From JAJEAD01 sp964420925 (lineage in GTDB: Bacteria > Pseudomonadota > Gammaproteobacteria > HK1), in assembly GCA_964420925.1 (NCBI GenBank), contig CAYQVB010000041.1:28376-92375 (forward strand): a stretch of DNA of 64,000 nucleotides. Direction: 5' to 3'. Made by a program: the position numbers and the translations under genes. Shown here one piece after another: positions 51,580 to 61,466 of the stretch. Numbering within the stretch: the stretch's first letter is position 1; every line of letters begins with the position of its first letter. Below the pieces are notes generated by a model. The model ran no database searches, was not told the origin of the DNA, and saw only the letters and a list, made by a program, of their open reading frames with translations.

Positions 51580-53532
51580 ATGGCCTGGTGGCGCATCGCC
51601 TTCATCGCGATGGGCTGGTGGTGCATTCTGATGACGGGACCGGCGGCGGCCCACGATCCCCCCCTGCTCGTGGAGTATCTGCCGGACACGGCGTTCGACA
51701 CCGGCGACCGGACCGAAGACCAGAACGCCACCCTGGAGGCGATACGCCGCGACCCCGCGGCCATCGACATCCGCCTCGGTCCGGCGAACCCGGACGCGGT
51801 ACGGGAAGCCCTCGCGTTGTCACTCGTCCTGCCGGCGCCACCGGGACCGGCCTCGGAAACGATCCTGTCCCTGCACGGACTGCACCTCGAAGACCGCGCG
51901 GAACAGGACTACAGCCTGTACTTCCGGGACGAGGAATCGGGGTCGGAAGTGGCGCTGGTGGTCCTCGGTCGGGACGTGCTCGGCACTGTCCGGCACGGCG
52001 ATGCGCTCTACAAGATACACCCGCTCGGCGACGGCCTCACCGCGGTCTACCGATACGACACCAGCCGTTTGCCGCAGCACAGTCTCCGGGACAAGGCAAT
52101 CCCCACCGGGCGGCCCCGGTCGAGCCCGGTTGCCCACGAGGTGGGCGCAAGAGCCGAAGTCGACGAAGCGATCATCGACATCCTGGTCGCCTATACACCC
52201 CGCGCCCGCATCGAGGCGGGAAACATCGATGCGCTCCTCCGTTTCACGTTCGAGCAGACCAACCGGATTTACGCGAACAGCCTGATTCGACCTCGCGTGC
52301 GGCTGATTCACGGCTACCAGACCGAGTACGCACCGGGTGCGGACCCGTCCACGGATCTCCGTCGTCTGCAGGCCCCCGCGGATTCTCACATGGACGAGGT
52401 GCACGTACTGAGGGACGAGCACGCCGGGGACCTGGTCGTGCTTCTCCTCGGGAGTCGGAACAACTATTGCTATGCCTACTATCCCATCCAAAACGAGCGA
52501 TACGCGTTCGCGGCCATCGCCCGGAACTGTCTCGGCCTCTACGGCTTCGCGAAACTGCTGGGTTTCATGCAAGGCGCGGCCGGCAGTCCGGAATTCCGTA
52601 CCAACCGGGACTTCCCCTATGGACATGGATTCTGCAACGACGCCGACAACTGGCGGACCGTGATGGCCGACAACCGGAACCACCGTTGTCCGGTCCCCAT
52701 CCCGTACTTCTCGAATCCGGACGTATCGTTCGGGGGAATCCCCACCGGTGACGTCGAGCTGCGCAACAACGCCCGGGTCATCAACGAGACCGCCGAGCGC
52801 ATGGCAGGCTTTCGCGAAGCCCCGCCGCCACGCTCGCTCGCCATACCGCTGTTCCTGCCCGCGGACGATCCCGCCCGGCAGGGATTCGTGCGCATCGTCA
52901 ACCGTTCGGGCCGGCCCGGGACGGTGCTGATAAACGCCATCGACGACGACGGCCGGCGATTCGGACCCATTTCCCTGTCACTCGACGCAAACGCCTCGGC
53001 GCACTTCAACTCCGAAGATCTCGAAGAAGGCAACCCGCGGAAGGGCCTGTCCGCAGGCGTGGGAAACGGCCACGGCAACTGGCGCCTGGAGCTCGACACC
53101 GGACTCGACATAGAGCCCCGGGCGTACGTTCGGACCGCGGACGGCTTCCTCACCAGCATTCACGAGATCGCGGCGAAGGCCGAGGGCACGGCCATGCACT
53201 ACCGGGTGCCGATATTCAATCCCGCGAGCAATGTCCGCCAGCAAAGCCGGCTTCGTCTGGTCAATCCCGGAGAAGGACCCGCAAGCGTCGTCATCAGTGG
53301 ACTCGACGATCGGGGCGAAGAAGCGCCGGAGGGCGATGTCACGCTCACTCTGGAGGCAGGAGCGGCGCGCTCGCTGACCGCACGGCAACTCGAAGAGGGC
53401 GGTGACGGATTTGCCGGACGCTTCGGCGACGGCACCGGAAAGTGGCAGTTGCTCGTATCCGCCACCCGTCCCGTGGTGGTCATGAGCCTGTTGCAGAGCC
53501 CGACCGGCAACCTCACCAACCTCTCGCCGTGA
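51580..53532 (+). CDS. Tandem paralogue of the metalloprotease without the zinc site (pseudoprotease)
   Basis: A 650-residue exported protein closely related to the preceding one over its whole length: the DILVAYTPRARIEAGNIDALL strand, DSHMDEVHVLRDEHAGDLVVL, the two C-terminal repeats and the SPTGNLTNLS ending. Where the zinc motif should be, it reads FAKLLGFMQGAAGSP, so all three His ligands and the catalytic Glu are gone, while the Met-turn region (WRTVMAD) and flanking Cys remain. It cannot be a zinc protease. The surrounding conservation suggests it is kept for another function, for example ligand binding or inhibition. ATG 51580 has GGAGG at 51570-51574; an ATG overlapping the previous stop (51511) is the alternative. 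Confidence 0.82.
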   Translation: MAWWRIAFIAMGWWCILMTGPAAAHDPPLLVEYLPDTAFDTGDRTEDQNATLEAIRRDPAAIDIRLGPANPDAVREALALSLVLPAPPGPASETILSLHGLHLEDRAEQDYSLYFRDEESGSEVALVVLGRDVLGTVRHGDALYKIHPLGDGLTAVYRYDTSRLPQHSLRDKAIPTGRPRSSPVAHEVGARAEVDEAIIDILVAYTPRARIEAGNIDALLRFTFEQTNRIYANSLIRPRVRLIHGYQTEYAPGADPSTDLRRLQAPADSHMDEVHVLRDEHAGDLVVLLLGSRNNYCYAYYPIQNERYAFAAIARNCLGLYGFAKLLGFMQGAAGSPEFRTNRDFPYGHGFCNDADNWRTVMADNRNHRCPVPIPYFSNPDVSFGGIPTGDVELRNNARVINETAERMAGFREAPPPRSLAIPLFLPADDPARQGFVRIVNRSGRPGTVLINAIDDDGRRFGPISLSLDANASAHFNSEDLEEGNPRKGLSAGVGNGHGNWRLELDTGLDIEPRAYVRTADGFLTSIHEIAAKAEGTAMHYRVPIFNPASNVRQQSRLRLVNPGEGPASVVISGLDDRGEEAPEGDVTLTLEAGAARSLTARQLEEGGDGFAGRFGDGTGKWQLLVSATRPVVVMSLLQSPTGNLTNLSP

Positions 53533-53740
53533 GGCGGGCGCGAGCACGACGCCGTCACCGCATTGCCTGACCACTCTCCCACACGTAATGTGTCGGACCG
53601 GCAATGGCGAGGCGTGACCTGCATGTGAGCGACCGTGTCCCGCCCATGAACTCCACGGTCACCGGCAGCATGTCGACCCGCCGGGCACATCGCCGCGCCG
53701 GGGATGGTGGCGGCATTCAACAACGGAGGAGAGACACACG

Positions 53741-54460
53741 ATGTATCGCCGAGAATGCGTAGAGGTCTCGGGCGACCCCATGCCGGTGCTCGTCTTCGAC
53801 GCGCCCGAACCCGGGCCGCATCCCGCACTGGTCATCGCCCAGCACCTGCCCAACGCCCATGCCGGGCTCGAAACGGACCCCTTTCAGATCGACGTGGGAG
53901 CGCGCTATGCGCGCGCCGGCTTCACCTGCGCGATGCCCTACGTCTTCCACTGGTGGCCGCCCGAAACGGACATGGACATCAAGCGGGCAGAGTTCACCGA
54001 CGACCGCACGCTGGCCGATCTCCGCGCCGCCTTCGACCTTCTCGCCGCGTCGGACAGCGTGGACGAGGAGTGCATCGGCATCGTCGGCCACTGCTGGGGG
54101 GGCCGCATCGCGTGGCTCGGAGTCACCGGCGACCACCGCTACCGGGCCTGTGCGGTGTTCTACGGCGGGCGCATCAAAGTGCCCTTCGGAGACGACCCGG
54201 CACCCATCGAGCTCGCCTCCCGGATCCCCTGCCCGGTGCTGGGCATCTTCGGCAACGACGATGCCTCCCCCTCGCCCGAGGACGTGGACGACTACGAGGC
54301 GGCGCTGCGGGCGGCGGGAGTGCCCTGCGAGTTTCACCGTTACGACGGCGCCGGGCACGGATTCCAGGACTTCAACATGCCGGAGCGCTACCGCAAGGCG
54401 CAATCGGAGGACGCCTGGGAGAAGGCCATCGAGTTCTTCGGGCGACACCTGCGCGCGTAG
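53741..54460 (+). CDS. Dienelactone hydrolase family protein
   Basis: A 239-residue alpha/beta hydrolase of the dienelactone hydrolase type. The nucleophile is C118 in GHCWGG, with acid D173 or D174 (FGNDDASPS) and base H206 (GAGHGF). Cys-type members open the lactone ring of dienelactones from chlorocatechol breakdown or act on related esters. GGAGGA at 53726-53731 supports the start. A single gene, convergent with the TonB receptor gene. Confidence 0.92.
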   Translation: MYRRECVEVSGDPMPVLVFDAPEPGPHPALVIAQHLPNAHAGLETDPFQIDVGARYARAGFTCAMPYVFHWWPPETDMDIKRAEFTDDRTLADLRAAFDLLAASDSVDEECIGIVGHCWGGRIAWLGVTGDHRYRACAVFYGGRIKVPFGDDPAPIELASRIPCPVLGIFGNDDASPSPEDVDDYEAALRAAGVPCEFHRYDGAGHGFQDFNMPERYRKAQSEDAWEKAIEFFGRHLRA

Positions 54461-54500
54461 AACCCGCCCTCCGGCCCAGCCACGCATTCCCGCCCGGGAG

Positions 54501-54516
54501 CCCTCGCACGCGAGGG
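54501..54516. terminator. Short hairpin between convergent genes
   Basis: CCCTCGC/GCGAGGG is a perfect inverted repeat between the dienelactone hydrolase stop and the TonB receptor stop. It could serve as a weak bidirectional terminator. No T-tract. Confidence 0.4.
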
Positions 54517-54531
54517 CCACGTCACCCGGCG

Positions 54532-56982
54532 CTACCAGCTCTTCTCGAGGCCCACGAACAGGGTCCGGCCCCGAATCGAGTCGAAGGTCTCGTCGGGATA
54601 GCCGGGGTCGTCGGCATCCTCCGGCGGCTCGCGGTCGGCGACGTTGAGGACGCCGCCGGTGATCTCGGCCCCGGCGACGCCGAAGGCGTCCTCCCAGCGC
54701 ACCGAGAGGTCGTGGCCGACCCACCCCGAGTAGCTGGAGCCCCAGTAGTTCGGCCGGTCCGACAGCCCGTACGCGCTCCACTGCGCCGTCACGTCGCCCC
54801 GCGTGGCCCGCAGCACGGCATGGGCTCGATTGCGCGGCACGGTGTACGAACCCTCCAGTCCGGATGCCCGCTCGTGGTACTTGGTCGCGTGCGCCCACCA
54901 GGCGTCGAGCTCGAAGTCGGCCCACCGCGTCTCCCAGCCCGCCCGGGCCCGGAGGTGGACCCCCGACACGTCGATCCGGCCGTCGCTGGTGACCGGCTTG
55001 ACGATGTTCATGATCAGGTTCGTTTGCGGATCCCGGTTGATGACCACCCCTTCCGGCAATGCGCCCCGGGCTTCGAGGCGAAGAACCCCCTGGGCGGAGT
55101 AGATGGTCAGGAGTCGGGAAAGGCCCATCCGGTACCAGTCCGCGCTCAGCGTCAGCGGACCCATCTCGCTCACGATGCCGAGACCGAAGCTCTCGGCCCG
55201 GTCCTCCACGAGCTCCGGGTTGCCGGAGTTGATGGCGATCACCTCGTAGCGAAACCCCGTAATCGGATCGCGAACCCGCGGACGTGTGACCACCCGAGCG
55301 GCGTGCAGACCGCCCACGCCCGGCGGCTTCGCCGTCTTGCTCCAGGAGCCCCGAAGCGCCAATTGCTCATTCAGACGAAAACGAGTCGCCAACTGGTGGG
55401 AGATTGTCGAATCGACGTCGTCGTGGTCGTCGTGCCGGGCGGCGAGCGAGACCTCCCAGCGCTCGTGCAGGGGAACGGCAAGCTCCACGAACTTCGACAG
55501 GCGGGTGCGGTCGCCGGAAAACGCAAAGTCGAAGGAACCGATGACGTTCGCCTGATCCACCTCGTTGCCGGCGGCATCCCGGTACACCGGATCCCGCGTG
55601 CGCTTCTCATGGGCAAGCTCCGCCCCCGCCGCCCAGGCGAAGATCCTGCCCGCCACCTCGGGGCTTCGGCCGTCGAAGGCGATCCGCGCCACCCGGTGTT
55701 CCATGGTCCGATCGCGGTAACGCCGAAGGCTCGAGCGCGCCACCGCCTCCAGATGTGCGGGTTCCGTGGACAGGGGGTTCAGAAAATCGTAGCTCGGGTC
55801 CGCGAGCACGCTTCGGTGCACGTAGGCGCCGGCATCCAGATCCTCGTCGTGCCGATAGGAGCGCAGGTACGCGTTGTAGCCGATCCCGTGCCCGAGCCCT
55901 CCCGCGATGCCGAAGGTGAGATCGTGCTCCGTCAGATCCGTGCTCGCGTCGCGATGGCCGTGGCCCGCAAAGCGATGGAAGAAAGTCGCCGGTCCCCCGG
56001 GGACCCTGATGCCGAGGGTCTGGTACGCGGCCGCCCGGCGCGGGTGCATGATCTCGCTCTGCACGAGGCGCGAGTCGAAGTACAGGGCATGGTCCTCGCC
56101 GAGCGGGTAGTCGAGGCCGAGAGACAGGGCGTCCCGGTCGCGCCGCTCCCAGCTCCAGTCGACATCCCCGGTGGCGTATCCGCACCCCTGGCCGGGGATT
56201 CCGTAGGGATCGGCGAGCGGGCCGGTGAACTCCCCGCCCGCACACGCTCCAAGAGAAAGAGCGGCAATGCCCTCCGGGGTAAAGGCGAGCGCGGTGTTGC
56301 CGGCAATCGAGACGCCGTTCGCGTCGTCGAAGGCGCCGCCCGGCGTCCAGGAGGACCGGCTGTAGCGCCGCTGCGACTCGCGGATCTCGTTGCGGCGGAA
56401 GACATCCACCCCGATGTTCAGGTGGCCGGCGCCGACCGCCCCTCCCCACCACGCGCTCGCGTGTTCGGTCTCGCCGCCGCCCCGAACCGGATGCTCCACG
56501 CCGGCCTGCACTTCGATGCCCTCGAAGCGGTCCCGGAGAACGATGTTGATGGCGCCGGCGATGGCCCGGGGGCCGTAGAGGGCGACCGCGCTGTCGGAGA
56601 GGACCTCGATGCGCTCCACCGCGGACACCGGCAGCGAGTCCAGGTCGAAGGTCGAGTCGGAGATCGACCTGCCGTCGATCAGAACCGCGAGGCGAAAGCT
56701 GCCCAGAAGGTAGGGCCGGTCGAGGCCGTAGCTGTTGTAGTCGAGACGGCCGCGGAGGAAATCCCAGAGGTTGCGCATCCCCGAAAGCTCTATCTCCTCG
56801 CGCTCGATGACGGTGACGGGCCGCATGTCTCGCGCGGCGCCCGTGGATATCAGGCTGCCCACGGAGACGACTTCGCGCGCTTCGCCCACGTCATCCGCCG
56901 CGCCCGGGACGGGGGCCAGCGACGCGGAGGCAGTGACCATGAGCGCAAGCGCTGCCGCGCCAGGCCCGCCGCTTTTCTTCAT
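54532..56982 (-). CDS. TonB-dependent receptor
   Basis: An 816-residue outer-membrane receptor for active import of a large or scarce ligand. A signal peptide lies at about 1-28, followed by a plug domain (SVGSLISTG, VTVIEREEIELSGMRNLWDFL, VAVLIDGRSI-like strand, SAVERIEVLSDSAVALYGPRAIAGAINIVL split here as SAVERIEVL and ALYGPRAIAGAINIVL). A 22-strand barrel follows and ends in LFVGLEKSW; the terminal Trp is the outer-membrane assembly signal. The vitamin-B12/siderophore class cannot be resolved further. The start at 56982 has a GGAG about 10 nt upstream. Confidence 0.93.
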   Translation of the reverse strand: MKKSGGPGAAALALMVTASASLAPVPGAADDVGEAREVVSVGSLISTGAARDMRPVTVIEREEIELSGMRNLWDFLRGRLDYNSYGLDRPYLLGSFRLAVLIDGRSISDSTFDLDSLPVSAVERIEVLSDSAVALYGPRAIAGAINIVLRDRFEGIEVQAGVEHPVRGGGETEHASAWWGGAVGAGHLNIGVDVFRRNEIRESQRRYSRSSWTPGGAFDDANGVSIAGNTALAFTPEGIAALSLGACAGGEFTGPLADPYGIPGQGCGYATGDVDWSWERRDRDALSLGLDYPLGEDHALYFDSRLVQSEIMHPRRAAAYQTLGIRVPGGPATFFHRFAGHGHRDASTDLTEHDLTFGIAGGLGHGIGYNAYLRSYRHDEDLDAGAYVHRSVLADPSYDFLNPLSTEPAHLEAVARSSLRRYRDRTMEHRVARIAFDGRSPEVAGRIFAWAAGAELAHEKRTRDPVYRDAAGNEVDQANVIGSFDFAFSGDRTRLSKFVELAVPLHERWEVSLAARHDDHDDVDSTISHQLATRFRLNEQLALRGSWSKTAKPPGVGGLHAARVVTRPRVRDPITGFRYEVIAINSGNPELVEDRAESFGLGIVSEMGPLTLSADWYRMGLSRLLTIYSAQGVLRLEARGALPEGVVINRDPQTNLIMNIVKPVTSDGRIDVSGVHLRARAGWETRWADFELDAWWAHATKYHERASGLEGSYTVPRNRAHAVLRATRGDVTAQWSAYGLSDRPNYWGSSYSGWVGHDLSVRWEDAFGVAGAEITGGVLNVADREPPEDADDPGYPDETFDSIRGRTLFVGLEKSW

Positions 56983-57234
56983 GTCCTTTCTCCTCTCCCG
57001 ACCGGCCAGGTCGGGCGGCTCGATCCGCGATGCTATCGCATGACCCCATCGACGAGCCGTTTCCTCGACGCCTATGAATACCATCGCAGAGCATTGAGAC
57101 GCGGGGACGCGCGCCACGCTTTCCGTGTCAGCCTCGTCCCACCGGAAACGCCTGCACGATTCGGAGGCCCGCGCGCATTGGCGCGCGGCGTCGAACCGGC
57201 ATCGACGCCGGCCCCCCGGCCGGCATCACCATTC

Positions 57235-59124
57235 TCAGCCGCTCGCCGCCTCCAGGCGCTCGCTCATCTTCACCCATTCGGATTCCAGGCTATCGAGACG
57301 CGCCCGGGAATGCTTGTAACGGGCAATGAGGTCTCCGAGCTCCTCGCCGCTCAGCCGCTGGTAGGTGTCGGTATCCGCGAGCTGCGCGCTGAGCGTGCGC
57401 ACCTCGGGCTCGAGGCCCTCGATGCGCCTCTCCATTTCCCGGAGCGCCCTGCGCAGGGGCTGGACCCGCTCGCGCTTGCGGGCCTCCTCGCGGCGTCGCG
57501 CCGCCGAACTCGGCCGCGCGCCGGCATCCCGCCGGGCCCGCCGAGGCTCCGCGTCGCGTCGCAGCAGCCAGTCCCGGTACTCGTCCAGCGTGCCATCCCA
57601 GGCGCGCAGGCGCCCTTCGGCGACCAGCATGAACTCCTCCACGCTGTTCTCGATGAGGCGCCGGTCGTGCGAGACGAGCACCAGCGCGCCCTCGTAGTCC
57701 TGCAGGGCCATCGTCAGCGCATGGCGCATGTCGAGGTCGAGGTGGTTGGTGGGCTCGTCGAGGAGCAGCACCGCGGGCCGGCGCCAGGCCACCACCGCGA
57801 GCGCGAGGCGCGCCTTCTCGCCGCCCGACAGCGACGCGCTGGGATGAAAGGCCATGTCGCCCGGAAATCCCCAGCCGCCGAGATAGTCGCGCATCGCCTG
57901 ATCGGTGGCGTCCGGGCGCAGCGCCGCGAGGTGCTCCATCGCGCTCCGGCCCGGACCGAGCGTCTCCACCGTGTGCTGGGCGAAGTAGCCGACCCCCGCG
58001 TGGCGACCGCGCATCTCCTCCCCCCCGAGCAGGGACAGCTCGCCCGCGAGGCTGCGCAGCAGGGTCGACTTCCCCGCCCCGTTGCGCCCGAGCAGCCCCA
58101 CCCGATCGCCGGGCGCGAGCCGGAATCGCACGGCTTCCAGCACGGGCGCCGCACCGGGGTAGCCGAGCGCCCCCTCCTCGAGCTGCACGAGCGGGGTCGA
58201 CATCTTCCCGGGGCTCGGAAAGGAGAAGCGATAGGGCGAGTCGGCGTGCGCGGGCGCGCTCCGGGTCATGCGCTCGAGCTCCTTCAGGCGGCTCTGCGCC
58301 TGGCGGGCCTTGCTCGCCTTGTAGCGGAAGCGATCCACGAAGGCGCGGATCTCGCGCACCCGCGCCTGCTGCTTCTCGTACATCGACTGGCGAAGCGCCA
58401 GGGTCTCCGCGCGCTGGCGCTCGAAGGTACTGTAGTTGCCGCGGTAGCTCCGCGCGTCCCCGCCCTCCAGGTGCACCACGTCGGTGGCGACCCGGTCGAG
58501 GAAGTCGCGATCGTGGGAGATGACGAGGGTGGTGCCCTCGCGCTGCTTGAGCCAGTGCTCGAGCCACAGGGTCGCGTCGAGGTCGAGGTGGTTGGTGGGC
58601 TCGTCGAGAAGCAGCAGGTCCGCGCGGCACATCAGGGTCTGCGCGAGGTTCAGACGGATCCGCCAGCCCCCCGAGAACTCGCCGACGGGCCGCGGCAAGT
58701 CTTCGGCATCGAAGCCGAGCCCGTCGAGGATCCTCGCCGCGCGCGCCTCGGCGGTGTAGGCGTCGATGGCCTCGAGCTCCGCGTAGAGCGCCGCCAGCCG
58801 GCGCTCGTCGCCGCGCCGCTCGGCCTTCTCGATCGCGCGCTCGATCTCTCGCAGCGGCCGGTCCCCGTCGATTGTCCACTCGAGCGCGCTCACCGGGCGC
58901 AGCGCAATCTCCTGCTCGAGGTGCGCGATCACCCAGCGGCGGGGCAGCTTCACGTCTCCTTCTTCGGGAAGCAGCCGTCCGAGCAGGAGCAGGAAGAGGC
59001 TCGACTTGCCGATGCCGTTTCGCCCCACCACGCCCACGCGATGCCCCGCATGCACGCTGAGGGTCATCTCGTCGAAGATGGTCCGGCCTCCGCGCTTCAA
59101 GCGGATGTTCTGCAGGTGGATCAT
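57235..59124 (-). CDS. ABC-F family ATP-binding protein (YheS/Uup-like)
   Basis: A 629-residue soluble protein with two ABC domains and no membrane spans. First: GRNGIGKSS, FSGGWRIRLNLAQ, LLLLDEPTNHLD. Second: GRNGAGKST, LSGGEKARLALAV, LLLDEPTNHLD. The linker between them contains the Arg/Lys-rich P-site tRNA interaction motif region (FRYKASKARQAQSRLKELE), and the C-terminal ~95 residues are a coiled coil (REMERRIEGLEPEV). ABC-F proteins bind the ribosomal E site and relieve stalling. Probably a housekeeping YheS orthologue. Same strand as the TonB receptor gene, 252 bp upstream of it; nothing notable in that gap. Confidence 0.93.
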   Translation of the reverse strand: MIHLQNIRLKRGGRTIFDEMTLSVHAGHRVGVVGRNGIGKSSLFLLLLGRLLPEEGDVKLPRRWVIAHLEQEIALRPVSALEWTIDGDRPLREIERAIEKAERRGDERRLAALYAELEAIDAYTAEARAARILDGLGFDAEDLPRPVGEFSGGWRIRLNLAQTLMCRADLLLLDEPTNHLDLDATLWLEHWLKQREGTTLVISHDRDFLDRVATDVVHLEGGDARSYRGNYSTFERQRAETLALRQSMYEKQQARVREIRAFVDRFRYKASKARQAQSRLKELERMTRSAPAHADSPYRFSFPSPGKMSTPLVQLEEGALGYPGAAPVLEAVRFRLAPGDRVGLLGRNGAGKSTLLRSLAGELSLLGGEEMRGRHAGVGYFAQHTVETLGPGRSAMEHLAALRPDATDQAMRDYLGGWGFPGDMAFHPSASLSGGEKARLALAVVAWRRPAVLLLDEPTNHLDLDMRHALTMALQDYEGALVLVSHDRRLIENSVEEFMLVAEGRLRAWDGTLDEYRDWLLRRDAEPRRARRDAGARPSSAARRREEARKRERVQPLRRALREMERRIEGLEPEVRTLSAQLADTDTYQRLSGEELGDLIARYKHSRARLDSLESEWVKMSERLEAASG

Positions 59125-59257
59125 GATCTCGCCAGGACCTCGACGCCGCCGGTCCCGCGTCCGGTGGCGCGCCGCATGGATCGATGTCGTCGTGTTCTTC
59201 CGGATACCGAGGATTCCCGCGTGTAGGGAAGTTCCCCCGCCACCTCGGCTCGGATGG

Positions 59258-59317
59258 ATTCCCGCTTCCGCGGGAATGACGAGAAGTAGTTTCCGTCATT
59301 CCCGCGGAAGCGGGAAT
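59258..59317. repeat. Paired palindromic repeats (head-to-head)
   Basis: ATTCCCGCTTCCGCGGGAAT at 59258-59277 and ATTCCCGCGGAAGCGGGAAT at 59298-59317, 20 bp apart and mutually inverted. This is the double arrangement typical of REP-derived (REPIN-like) elements. It occupies the gap 59125-59457, with a third half-site (CAGCGGGAATCCATT) at about 59355. Confidence 0.75.
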
Positions 59318-59457
59318 CTACGAGAAACAACGAGTGGGGGGATTTTCCATGCCAGCGGGAATCCATTGCCGAGCCACCCTCCCCGACGGGGAGGCAACAG
59401 CTCACCCCGGATCGCAGTCAGGTGGGCCAGCGATACCGGCGCGGGGGGCCACCCGCC

Positions 59458-60333
59458 TCAGCCGCGCTCGATGGGCAGGCTCTCGTCCCTGGCCCACTCT
59501 CCCATCGAGGCATCGTAGAGGGAGAGCGCCTCATATCCGAGCTGGTGGAGCAGGAAGAGGTCGACGGTGGCGGAGATGCCGCCGCCGCAGTACGCGATCA
59601 CCCGGCGGCTCTCGTTCACCCCCACCGCGTCGAAGCGCGCGCTCGCGGCCTCGGGAGACACGAAGGCGCAGGTCTCCGATTCGAGCAGCGACGCCGCGGG
59701 CACGCTCACGCTGCCGGGGACGCGCCCCCGCCGCCCGTAACGGCTCGGGGTCTCGCCACGATGGAACTCCTCCGCGAGCGCGTTGACGAGCAGCGTATCC
59801 TCGTCCCCGATCGCCCCCAGCACCGCGTGCCGGTCGACGAAGAGGCCGGGGCGCGGGCGGGCCTCGAAGTGCGCGCGCGGATGGGAGGCCGCTTCGGTGG
59901 AAAGGGGACGCCCTTCCCGGGTCCACTTGTCGAAGCCGCCGTCGAGCACCGCCGCCGCGAAGCCGTGCGCGCGCAGCATCCACCACACGCGCGTCGCCCA
60001 CATGATGCTTCCCGCGCTGTAGAGCACCACCCGGAGGCCGGCGCCGATGCCGTTGCGCGCCATCGCCTCGCCGAAGCGTTCGGGCGAGGGCAGCATGAAG
60101 AAGAAGTCGGAATCGGGATCGGAGAGCTCGTCGATCAGGTCGAGGAAGGCGGCGCCGGGAATGTGGCCCCGCTCGTAGTCCGCGCGTCCCGACTCCGGCC
60201 GGTAGGGCACGCCCGCGTCGGGAGCGACGGGGCGCAGGTAGACGGTGCAGTCGAAGATGCGCACGTTCGCATCGCCGAGATGCGCCTCGAGCCACTCGGT
60301 GCTCACGATGGCATCGGGATCACGGTACTCCAT
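59458..60333 (-). CDS. Sulfurtransferase (double-rhodanese)
   Basis: A 291-residue tandem-rhodanese protein of the thiosulfate/3-mercaptopyruvate sulfurtransferase family. The C-terminal domain has the active-site loop CGGGIS with persulfide-forming C249. The N-terminal domain has an inactive loop (YSAGSIMWAT). GHIPGAAFLDL is the conserved rhodanese segment. ATG 60333 is where homology starts. Role in sulfur transfer or cyanide/thiol detoxification. Confidence 0.9.
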   Translation of the reverse strand: MEYRDPDAIVSTEWLEAHLGDANVRIFDCTVYLRPVAPDAGVPYRPESGRADYERGHIPGAAFLDLIDELSDPDSDFFFMLPSPERFGEAMARNGIGAGLRVVLYSAGSIMWATRVWWMLRAHGFAAAVLDGGFDKWTREGRPLSTEAASHPRAHFEARPRPGLFVDRHAVLGAIGDEDTLLVNALAEEFHRGETPSRYGRRGRVPGSVSVPAASLLESETCAFVSPEAASARFDAVGVNESRRVIAYCGGGISATVDLFLLHQLGYEALSLYDASMGEWARDESLPIERG

Positions 60334-60505
60334 CGGGCGGGTTCCTCCGCGCATCGGGCGCCCGATCCTGCCCCACCCCCCGCCCGCGCCACAAGGACGG
60401 AAGGTGTAGCCATTCCCGTGACAAGCCGGCCACGGCGGCCAGCCACTCCGCAGTCGCGGAAGGAGCTTCAGGAGTGTTCGCATGCCCTGGCCATCGATTC
60501 CCGTC

Positions 60506-60525
60506 ATTCCCGCGCAAGTGGGAAT
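60506..60525. repeat. Dispersed palindrome copy
   Basis: ATTCCCGCGCAAGTGGGAAT, followed by CCACC, is one mismatched copy of the family at 59258-59317. The rest of the 384-bp gap (60334-60717) has another small palindrome, GGAATCCATCGATTCC, near 60571 and no gene. Confidence 0.65.
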
Positions 60526-60717
60526 CCACCCAAGCCGAGGTGGCAAGGGAGCTTCCATCCAAGCCGGAATCCATCGATTCCGGATCAAGCGCAGGGACAG
60601 GTGTGCGAGACTCGTGACTGCTCATCCCACCCTGCCCCGGCCATCGTGATGCGCGCGCTCGGCGGCGGGCATGAGGCCCTGCATCCGAGGCCACGATCAA
60701 CTTCACGGAGAACCTCC

Positions 60718-61389
60718 ATGTACATCCTCTACGGCGGCGGCTTCACCCGGGCACTCATCGTGGAGATGGTGATGGCCGAGGGCAGCATCCCTTACGAGCT
60801 GCGCAATGTGGACATCGTGGCGCACGAGCACCGCGAGCCCGAGTACCTGGCCATCAACCCCTTCGGCTGGGTGCCCGCGCTCGTCACACCCGAGGGCCGG
60901 ACTCTCTACGAGACGCCCGCCATCAATCTCTACCTCGCGGAGCACCACGGACTGACCCACCTCGCACCCGCGGTCGACGATCCCGACCGGGGCCTGTTCC
61001 TGAGCGGACTCTTCAGCGTGACCGGAGACCTGGAGCCCATCCTGAAACGCAGCTTCTATCCGCACCGCTACGTGATGCGAGACGAAGACACCGCCGCGAT
61101 GGAGGAACGGGCGGTGGGAGAGGCGCTCGAGCGCCTCCAGGTGATGGAGGGGCGTCTCCGCGACAAGGGCCCCTATCACCTCGGAGAGCGCTTCAGCCTC
61201 GTGGATCTCACCCTGTGCCACTGGACGGCGCCGTTTGAAGAGCAGGGTCTGCTCGCGGACTGCCCCGCGCTGAGGCGCTGCCTGGAGCTCGTCACCGCGC
61301 GACGAGTGCTCCGTCCCCTTTTCGAACGGCAGAAGGCGTGGAACATCGAGTACGCCGGGATGCGGGCACGGGGCGAGGGCGTCAAGTAA
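60718..61389 (+). CDS. Glutathione S-transferase family protein
   Basis: A 223-residue GST. The N-terminal thioredoxin-like domain (MYILYGGGFTRALIVEMVMAEG) has Thr10 where the catalytic Ser/Tyr is expected. WVPALVTPEGRTLYETPAINLYLAEHH (split: WVPALVTPEGRTL and YETPAINLYLAEH) carries the cis-Pro and Glu-Thr glutathione site. The helical C-terminal domain has the FSLVDLTLCHW N-capping segment. Conjugation or isomerisation of an electrophile is expected. A maleylpyruvate-isomerase-type role would fit the gentisate-like genes at 18-26 kb, but they are far apart and this is speculation. Confidence 0.9.
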   Translation: MYILYGGGFTRALIVEMVMAEGSIPYELRNVDIVAHEHREPEYLAINPFGWVPALVTPEGRTLYETPAINLYLAEHHGLTHLAPAVDDPDRGLFLSGLFSVTGDLEPILKRSFYPHRYVMRDEDTAAMEERAVGEALERLQVMEGRLRDKGPYHLGERFSLVDLTLCHWTAPFEEQGLLADCPALRRCLELVTARRVLRPLFERQKAWNIEYAGMRARGEGVK

Positions 61390-61466
61390 GGGGGCGCCCG
61401 GATTTGCAATCGGGGAACGCTGGCGGTGCAATGTATCGGCGTTCGTCACGTCGAGGGCCGGGAATC

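Noticed and set aside
53704..59226. A 1840-codon open frame on the plus strand
   Set aside because: It is mostly antisense to the TonB receptor and ABC-F genes. The translation is Arg/Pro/His-rich with no fold, a common artefact of GC-rich codon use.
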